Source: Bradyrhizobium elkanii USDA 76 (lineage in GTDB: Bacteria > Pseudomonadota > Alphaproteobacteria > Rhizobiales > Xanthobacteraceae). Taken from it: 64,000 nt of DNA. A program made the position numbers and the translations under genes. The notes beneath the pieces were generated by a model. The model saw only the letters and a program-made list of their open reading frames with translations, searched no databases and was not told the DNA's origin. This document shows, one piece after another, positions 58,646-64,000 of this stretch. Each line of letters begins with the position of its first letter. Position 1 is the stretch's first letter. The stretch covers positions 3,588,001 to 3,652,000 of the forward strand of contig NZ_CP066356.1 in NCBI RefSeq assembly GCF_023278185.1. Direction: 5' to 3'.

Positions 58646-59134
58646 ATGGCGGACGAGGAAAAGACGGACAGCGGCGAGGGCGCGGCCGCTCCGAAGAAGG
58701 GCAAGCTCAGGCTGATCATTGCCGTCGTCGGCATCCTCGTGGTGCTCGGCGCGGGCGCCGGCGGCTGGTTCTTCTTCATGCGCGGCCACGGCGAGGAGCA
58801 GCACGCCGAAGCGCCGCCGCCGAAGCCGCCGAGCTTCGTCGACGTGCCTGACATGCTGGTCAATCTGGTCGGCGCGCCCGGCGAGCGCGTGCAATATCTC
58901 AAGCTGAAGCTCGTGCTCGAGGTCAAGGAAGAGAAGCAGGTCGAGGCGATCAAGCCGGCGCTGCCGCGCGTCACCGACCTGTTCCAGACCTACATGCGCG
59001 AGCTGCGCCCGAGCGACCTCAACGGCTCGGCCGGCCTGTTCCGCCTCAAGGAAGAACTGACCAAGCGCGTCAATCTCGCGCTGGCACCCAACCAGGTCAA
59101 CGCGGTGCTGTTCAAGGAAGTCGTGATCCAGTGA
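58646..59134 (+). CDS. fliL: Flagellar basal-body protein FliL
   Basis: 162 aa. Lys-rich cytoplasmic N terminus, one membrane helix (LRLIIAVVGILVVLGAGAGGW), then the periplasmic FliL domain (VNLVGAPGERVQYLKLKLVLEV, ending VNAVLFKEVVIQ). Supports stator function near MotB. Confidence 0.95.
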   Translation: MADEEKTDSGEGAAAPKKGKLRLIIAVVGILVVLGAGAGGWFFFMRGHGEEQHAEAPPPKPPSFVDVPDMLVNLVGAPGERVQYLKLKLVLEVKEEKQVEAIKPALPRVTDLFQTYMRELRPSDLNGSAGLFRLKEELTKRVNLALAPNQVNAVLFKEVVIQ

Positions 59135-59152
59135 CGGGGTGGATGTAAAGAC

Positions 59153-60355
59153 ATGGCCGGCAACGACCAGATGGACCAGGACGCCATTGCGGCGCAATGG
59201 GAAGCCTCGCTCGATTCCGAGGATCCCGAGGCGGCCGCGGCGGAAGCCGCCAAGAACGAGCTCACCGAGAACATGGCGCTGCAATGGGCCGCCATGGTCG
59301 AGGACGGCAGCCGCGACTTCGGTGGCAAGAACACCAATGGCGAGCGCGTGCTGTCGCAGGAGGAGATCGACAATCTCCTCGGCTTCACGGTCGGCGACGT
59401 CAGCCTCGACGACCATTCCGGCATCCGCGCCATCATCGATTCCGCGATGGTGTCCTACGAGCGTCTGCCGATGCTCGAAATCGTGTTCGACCGCCTGGTG
59501 CGGTTGATGACGACCAGTTTGCGCAATTTCACCTCCGACAACGTCGAGGTCTCGCTCGACCGCATCACCTCGGTGCGCTTCGGCGACTACATGAACTCGA
59601 TCCCGCTGCCGGCGGTGCTCTCGGTGTTCAAGGCGGAGGAGTGGGAGAACTTCGGTCTCGCCACGGTCGATTCCAGCCTGATCTATTCGATGATCGACGT
59701 GCTGCTCGGCGGCCGCCGCGGCCAGACCCAGCTGCGCATCGAGGGCCGGCCCTACACCACGATCGAGACCAATCTCGTCAAGCGCCTGGTCGAGGTGGTG
59801 CTGTCGGATGCCGAGCAGGCGTTCCGGCCGCTGTCGCCGGTGACCTTCACGATCGACCGGCTCGAGACCAACCCGCGCTTTGCCGCGATCAGCCGCCCGG
59901 CCAATGCCGCGATCCTGGTGCGCCTGCGCATCGACATGGAAGACCGCGGCGGCAATGTCGAATTGCTGCTGCCCTACGCCACCATCGAACCGATCCGCAA
60001 CGTGCTGTTGCAGATGTTCATGGGCGAAAAATTCGGCCGCGACCCGATCTGGGAAGGCCATTTCGCCACCGAAGTAGCGCAGGCCGAGATCTCGGTCGAC
60101 GCGGTGCTCTATGAAGCCGATATCCCGCTGAAGGAGCTGATGAAGCTCAAGGTCGGCGACACCCTGCCGCTGGATATCCGCTCCGACGCGCTGGTCTCGG
60201 TGCGCTGCGGCAACGTCACCCTGACGGAAGGGCGCATGGGCCGGGTCGGCGACCGCGTCGCGATCCGCGTCACCAAGAATTTGCGTAAACCTCAAACCAC
60301 CTTCGCGATGTTCGAGAAGGCGGACGAGCGGACCAAGATGATGGAGGCACCATGA
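59153..60355 (+). CDS. fliM: Flagellar motor switch protein FliM
   Basis: 400 aa. VLSQEEIDNLLGF near residue 68 (CheY-binding type segment), FDRLVRLMTTSLRNFTSDNV, then SMIDVLLGGRRGQ and the C-terminal SpoA domain (DTLPLDIRSDALVSVRCGNV). The N terminus has about 65 extra residues before the LSQEEID motif, as seen in rhizobia. Confidence 0.96.
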   Translation: MAGNDQMDQDAIAAQWEASLDSEDPEAAAAEAAKNELTENMALQWAAMVEDGSRDFGGKNTNGERVLSQEEIDNLLGFTVGDVSLDDHSGIRAIIDSAMVSYERLPMLEIVFDRLVRLMTTSLRNFTSDNVEVSLDRITSVRFGDYMNSIPLPAVLSVFKAEEWENFGLATVDSSLIYSMIDVLLGGRRGQTQLRIEGRPYTTIETNLVKRLVEVVLSDAEQAFRPLSPVTFTIDRLETNPRFAAISRPANAAILVRLRIDMEDRGGNVELLLPYATIEPIRNVLLQMFMGEKFGRDPIWEGHFATEVAQAEISVDAVLYEADIPLKELMKLKVGDTLPLDIRSDALVSVRCGNVTLTEGRMGRVGDRVAIRVTKNLRKPQTTFAMFEKADERTKMMEAP

Positions 60356-60825
60356 GTCATGTGCTTGGACTAGCAATCGAGAGTCTGGTAGCCGTGCTGC
60401 TGATGCTGACGATCGGCTATTGCTGGCTGCTCAACAAGCGCCTGCAGCGGCTGAAGGCCGACGAGCATTCGCTGAAGGCGACGATCGCCGAACTGATCAC
60501 CGCGACCGAGATCGCGGAGCGGGCGATCGGCGGGTTGAAGCACGCGGTGCGCGACGTCAACGAGAACCTCGGCAACCAGCTCGATGCGGCGACGCAGATG
60601 TCGGCGCTGCTGAAGAACCAGCTGGCGGAGGGCGACCACGTGGTGCGCCGGCTGTCCAAGATCGCGCTGGCCGCGCGGCCGTCCGAGCCCGCGCATGCGC
60701 CGGCACAGGCAGTTGCGCCCGCCGCGCCAGTGGCGCCGGCGCCCAGGGTCTCGGCCGCGCACGCGGTTGCCGCGGCGGCTGAAGCCTTCACCGAGCGCAG
60801 GAGGGCCGGCGGCCTCGCTGCATGA
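60352..60825 (+). CDS. DUF6468 flagellar-locus membrane protein
   Basis: 157 aa. N-terminal membrane helix (LGLAIESLVAVLLMLTIGYCWLL), then LQRLKADEHSLKATIAELITATEIAERAI coil, and an Ala/Pro-rich tail. ATGA overlaps with fliM and the next gene. This family occurs beside fliM in alphaproteobacteria; function unproven. Confidence 0.88.
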   Translation: MSHVLGLAIESLVAVLLMLTIGYCWLLNKRLQRLKADEHSLKATIAELITATEIAERAIGGLKHAVRDVNENLGNQLDAATQMSALLKNQLAEGDHVVRRLSKIALAARPSEPAHAPAQAVAPAAPVAPAPRVSAAHAVAAAAEAFTERRRAGGLAA

Positions 60826-61628
60826 AGTTGCTTCGTGACATCAGAGTGATGCCTGTGGTGCTGGTCGCGATCTTCGGCCTGATGGTGCTGAAGGTCGCCG
60901 GCCTCGTGCTCGATGGCGGTTACGTGTTTGCCGACGATACGCCGCCGGCCGGCCAGTCCTGGGCGCAGCAGAACTTCAACTTCCCCGGCGCCGGCAAGGC
61001 TGCGGTTGTTGACAGCAAGATCAAGGGCGATCCCGGCGACATCACGGGATCGGTCGAGCACAAGGAGGCCAAGAAGGACGAGGCGCCGAAGGCGGCCGCA
61101 CCGGCCGCGGAGCCGTCCAAGCCCGATGGCGTTGTCGTCAATCTGGATGCACCCGCGCCGGTGTCGGCATCGGAGCGCGCGATCCTGGAACGGTTGCAGT
61201 CGCGCCGCCAGGAGCTCGAGACGCGCGCGCGCGAGGTCGAGATCCGCGAAAGCCTGTTGAAGGCCGCCGAGAAGCGCATCGAGGCCAAGGTCGAGGAGGC
61301 CAAGGCCAATGATGCCAAGGCGAATGCCGATGCCGCGGCCAAGGCGGAAGCCGAGGCCGCGCGTTTCAAGGGCATCGTCACCATGTACGAGAACATGAAG
61401 CCGAAGGACGCCGCAAAAGTGTTCGATCGTCTGGAAATGAACGTGCTCTACCAGATCGCCTCGCAGATCCAGCCGCGCAAGATGTCCGACATCCTCGGCC
61501 TGATGCAGCCGGAAGCCGCCGAACGGCTCACGGTCGAACTCGCCCGCCGTGCCGGCGGCGACAAGTCGGCCTCAACCGACGATCTTCCCAAGATCGAAGG
61601 CAAGATGCTCACGCCGAAGACGAATTGA
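60822..61628 (+). CDS. MotE-family motility chaperone-like protein
   Basis: 268 aa. N-terminal membrane/signal segment, Lys/Ala/Pro-rich linker, long coiled coil (about 120-195), then an MgtE-N-like domain (MYENMKPKDAAKVFDRLEMN, QIQPRKMSDILGLMQPEAAE). In Sinorhizobium MotE is a periplasmic partner for motor protein MotC. Coupled to DUF6468. Confidence 0.85.
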   Translation: MKLLRDIRVMPVVLVAIFGLMVLKVAGLVLDGGYVFADDTPPAGQSWAQQNFNFPGAGKAAVVDSKIKGDPGDITGSVEHKEAKKDEAPKAAAPAAEPSKPDGVVVNLDAPAPVSASERAILERLQSRRQELETRAREVEIRESLLKAAEKRIEAKVEEAKANDAKANADAAAKAEAEAARFKGIVTMYENMKPKDAAKVFDRLEMNVLYQIASQIQPRKMSDILGLMQPEAAERLTVELARRAGGDKSASTDDLPKIEGKMLTPKTN

Positions 61629-61674
61629 TGGCACGCCGGTCAAGCAGCCCGTCGATTGGCGGATGGCGACCCGA

Positions 61675-62895
61675 TCAGCCGTAAGCCAGATCCGATTTCA
61701 CGTTGGGTTGCCGGCATCTCATCCAGATGATCGCGATCACGGTCGCGCACATGAACGGCCCAAGGGGCACCAGCACGATCGGGTAAGCAAATCCCAACAG
61801 GACAAGCACGCCGAACCCGATCCGGAGTGCGGAGCGGTTCGAGAGAAGAGGGCCATGTTCGGTCAGGGGCGCGTTCGCGAGAAAGACGAGTGCACCAGCC
61901 AGTATCGTCGCGTCGTAGATCGCGAAGTAGGGGGAGACAAGCTGCGTTGCGGTGAGCAGGCTCGCGGCCTTGACGGCGAAGCTGACATTGCGGCGCCATA
62001 TGATCAGCACCCACATCGCGGCCGCCGCAGCGACCGCGATGTGCAACGTCATGGCCAATCCGTAGCCAAATCCGGCAAACCGAAGCACACCGTAGACGCT
62101 CTGCAGTTTGTACCAAGCCAGACCGCCAGTGAGATGGAACTGCGTCGTCGCGAAGGTTGCCGCCTGACGGAATCCCTCAAAGGTGTCCCAGCCAAAGATG
62201 AGTCCGGTGAGCAGCATGAGCGCCGGTATCACCAGGCTGGCTGTGATGACGACGGTCCACCGTCCAGTGGCGATCAGCACAAGAGGAAGCAGGACGCCAT
62301 ATTGCGGCTTGAAGATCAGCAGCGCGATCAGAACGCCGCTGACGATCGGGCGTCTATCCAGCGTTAGCAGGATGCCGCAGAGTAAAGATGCCGCGAGCAG
62401 GGAGCTTTGGCCGACAAGGAAATCGTATAAGACGGGCGGCACGGCGAGTGCCACCAGCAGCGCGACAGCGCGCGGCCGAATGGCGTAAATAACGACCGCC
62501 CAGCACAGCAGTTTTACCGCAGTCCAGGTCCAGAACGCGATTGGGAACGGCAGCAGCGCCAGTAGCGCCGCTACAAAGAAGAAAACTGGCGGATAGAAGA
62601 AGGGTGTAGGATTTTCGTCAACCGGATACGGAGCTTGGTTCAGGCTCGGATGAATCCGAAGGATCAGTTCCCGCAGCTGATGCCAATCGTAGGCAGCGGC
62701 GGCGTGGCCGTCGAGGGCCATCGTCCCAGCGGTCCAAAAACACGAAAAGTCGAGCCCGGTCGCGCCGCTACCGTCAATTGCTTTCGGCATCGCCGCAAAC
62801 AGGGTGAAGCTCAATACGATGAGGCAGGCAATGGCTAATGCACGGTCGGACCCGGGGCGCGCCGCGCAGGCGTACGCCATTCCAATTCCATTCAT
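61675..62895 (-). CDS. GT87/DUF2029-type membrane glycosyltransferase
   Basis: 406 aa with about ten hydrophobic segments. The luminal D-F-x-x-F-W motif (GLDFSCFWTAG) and PFFYPPVFFF are typical of GT87 polyprenyl-phosphate sugar transferases; LIFKPQYGVLLPLVL is also conserved. Donor and acceptor unknown. It converges on motE and has a paralogue at 63406. Confidence 0.85.
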   Translation of the reverse strand: MNGIGMAYACAARPGSDRALAIACLIVLSFTLFAAMPKAIDGSGATGLDFSCFWTAGTMALDGHAAAAYDWHQLRELILRIHPSLNQAPYPVDENPTPFFYPPVFFFVAALLALLPFPIAFWTWTAVKLLCWAVVIYAIRPRAVALLVALAVPPVLYDFLVGQSSLLAASLLCGILLTLDRRPIVSGVLIALLIFKPQYGVLLPLVLIATGRWTVVITASLVIPALMLLTGLIFGWDTFEGFRQAATFATTQFHLTGGLAWYKLQSVYGVLRFAGFGYGLAMTLHIAVAAAAAMWVLIIWRRNVSFAVKAASLLTATQLVSPYFAIYDATILAGALVFLANAPLTEHGPLLSNRSALRIGFGVLVLLGFAYPIVLVPLGPFMCATVIAIIWMRCRQPNVKSDLAYG

Positions 62896-63023
62896 GAAAC
62901 TGCCAAAAGCTAAGAATTATTTGAAATGTAAGCCATTTTATACCGCAACTTGGCGGTGACGCAAGCAAGCGGCCCGTCTCCGTCCGGCCTTAGGTTAATC
63001 GCCAGGAGGTCCGCGCGTGCCCG

Positions 63024-63146
63024 ATGGATCAGGTCGTCGATCTTCTCGATGCAATGGCGGAAGCTAAGGCCATCTGCTTCGAGGGCATCACCGAGTACAA
63101 CAAGACGCAGTCGGAGGTGCGCCGGCGCCCTGTGCTGGCTGGCTGA
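63024..63146 (+). CDS. Possible micro-protein (40 aa) in intergenic region
   Basis: 40 aa: MDQVVDLLDAMAEAKAICFE, then Arg/Pro end. Good codon use for the host, AGGAGG about 12 bases upstream. It is alone in the 510-base gap 62896-63405, where I see nothing else. Could be a gene remnant. Confidence 0.25.
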   Translation: MDQVVDLLDAMAEAKAICFEGITEYNKTQSEVRRRPVLAG

Positions 63147-63405
63147 AGCGGATATTCGCCCGCCTTCGATTATGTCGGGCTCGACCGGACCTCAGCGATG
63201 CCAAATTTGCATCGACACCGAAAAGATGTCCGATCGCCCCACCGTATCCCCAAGGTGCGAGGGTCTTTTGCGCTCTGCCCGATGGGCACGATCGCCTCCG
63301 AGCACCCGGTTATGGTAGCCTTAACCGGTAGCGTTAAGTTGCAACCGATTTGTCATTCTGGAATTGAAGTCGCTATGTCTCAAGGTGGTGTTTTGGGAAT
63401 TGCCG

Positions 63406-64000
63406 ATGCTGAAAGACATGCCATGGCTCACCGCGCCGCGCGCTCGATTGTACGTGAGTGGCATCGCAATTGTGCTGGTGCTGACCCTTGCGAGGTCGCT
63501 TTTGTTATTTTACCGCGATGGCGGCTATGGCACGAATAACTTTCTGCTCGGCTCGGACTTCCTGACGTTCTGGGCAGCGTCGCTCCAGGTGTTGGCCGGG
63601 CATCCCGCCGAGGTTTATGTACCCGAATTGCATCTGCTGTCGGAGGCTCCATACCTGCGAGAGGGCTACGAGGCGTTCTTCTATCCGCCGACGATGCTGC
63701 TCTTGTGCGTGCCGCTGGCGCTCGCGCCGTATTTCGCCTCGCTGTTCGTGTTCATCAGTGTAACGGCGGCGTCGTTCGCCGCGGTGATCTGGCGTATCTT
63801 GCGAACGCCCTGGTGCCTGGTCGCGATCCTCGCCTATGCGCCGGTCTATCTTAATGCCGTGGCAGGGCAGAACGCCTTTCTGACGGCATCGATCCTTGGC
63901 TGCGGTCTCAACATCATGGACCGGAAGCCAAAGCTCGCAGGCGCGATCCTCGGGCTGATGGTGATCAAGCCGCATCTGGCGCTGGCCGTGCCGATCGCGC
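63406..64000 (+). CDS. GT87/DUF2029-type membrane glycosyltransferase, truncated by window end
   Basis: First 198 residues of a protein that runs off the window. LLGSDFLTFWAAS carries the same D-F-x-x-F-W motif as the gene at 61675, followed by FFYPPTMLLLCVPLALAP and LGLMVIKPHLALAVP. A GTG at 63385 is an alternative start. Paralogue of 61675-62895, on the opposite strand. Confidence 0.8.
   Translation, partial: MLKDMPWLTAPRARLYVSGIAIVLVLTLARSLLLFYRDGGYGTNNFLLGSDFLTFWAASLQVLAGHPAEVYVPELHLLSEAPYLREGYEAFFYPPTMLLLCVPLALAPYFASLFVFISVTAASFAAVIWRILRTPWCLVAILAYAPVYLNAVAGQNAFLTASILGCGLNIMDRKPKLAGAILGLMVIKPHLALAVPIA

Noticed and set aside
58625..60376. 583-aa minus-strand frame opposite fliL and fliM
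   Set aside because: Antisense shadow of two certain flagellar genes.

Overview
The window looks like the chromosome of a GC-rich alphaproteobacterium of the Bradyrhizobium/Nitrobacteraceae type. The evidence is the FliX/FlgI divergon, a FliL-FliM-DUF6468-MotE flagellar cluster, sigma-54 promoters with adjoining CtrA-type TTAACCAT half-sites, a TraR/DksA-type regulator, and mirrored REP repeats (ATGGGTCC...GGGACGAC) of the kind scattered through these genomes. The genus is inferred from gene style; no database search was run.

Layout. (1) 1-2.7 kb: flagellar genes flgN-like, flgJ-like and flgI (minus strand) and divergent fliX. (2) 2.7-12.7 kb: accessory host genes: an HxlR regulator with a divergent NAD(P)-binding reductase, a DksA-like protein, a phytanoyl-CoA dioxygenase-like protein, a 2-keto-4-pentenoate hydratase-like enzyme, a TAT-exported beta-carbonic anhydrase, a complete IS110-family element sitting in a REP repeat, an ArsR-SRPBCC pair with palindromic operators, DUF1801, GNAT, ABM-like and GrlR-like genes. 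(3) 12,816-54,747: a complete, apparently intact prophage of about 41.9 kb bounded by a 22-bp perfect direct repeat. (4) 54.8-61.6 kb: the rest of the flagellar locus (flgH-flgA-flgG-flgF on minus; fliL-fliM-DUF6468-motE on plus). (5) 61.7-64 kb: two GT87/DUF2029-type membrane glycosyltransferases, the second cut by the window edge.

Prophage organisation. Integrase and an Xis-like protein lie at the left end. A long leftward early operon (24.5 to 14.1 kb) of small, mostly stop-start-overlapping genes carries the recombination module (ERF annealing protein, YqaJ-type exonuclease, NinB, HNH protein), a tRNA-Trp gene, a PAPS-reductase-like protein and a possible GHKL-type ATPase. The immunity region (24.5-25.2 kb) has a short XRE repressor and a Cro-like gene between mirror-image promoter/operator modules of design TTGACA-N5-CGCTAC-N5-GTAGCG. 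Rightward genes follow: DnaA domain IV, GapR (DUF2312), DUF1376, terminase, portal, scaffold, SU10-type capsid, adaptor, tail and ejection proteins and a virion lysozyme. There is no tape-measure gene, which fits a short-tailed (podovirus) virion. A lysis cassette ends at a strong terminator at 51.14 kb. Beyond it a minus-strand cargo region contains a secreted pilus-N-domain protein and a small HTH protein with a nearby palindromic operator.

Best candidates for a second look: the IS110 bridge RNA, in which all four guide segments can be read against the element ends and its REP target; the tRNA-Trp gene nested in sense inside an open reading frame; twin hairpins with identical loops in the flgF leader; the immunity operator logic; the split portal gene; and the prophage inserted inside the flagellar locus.
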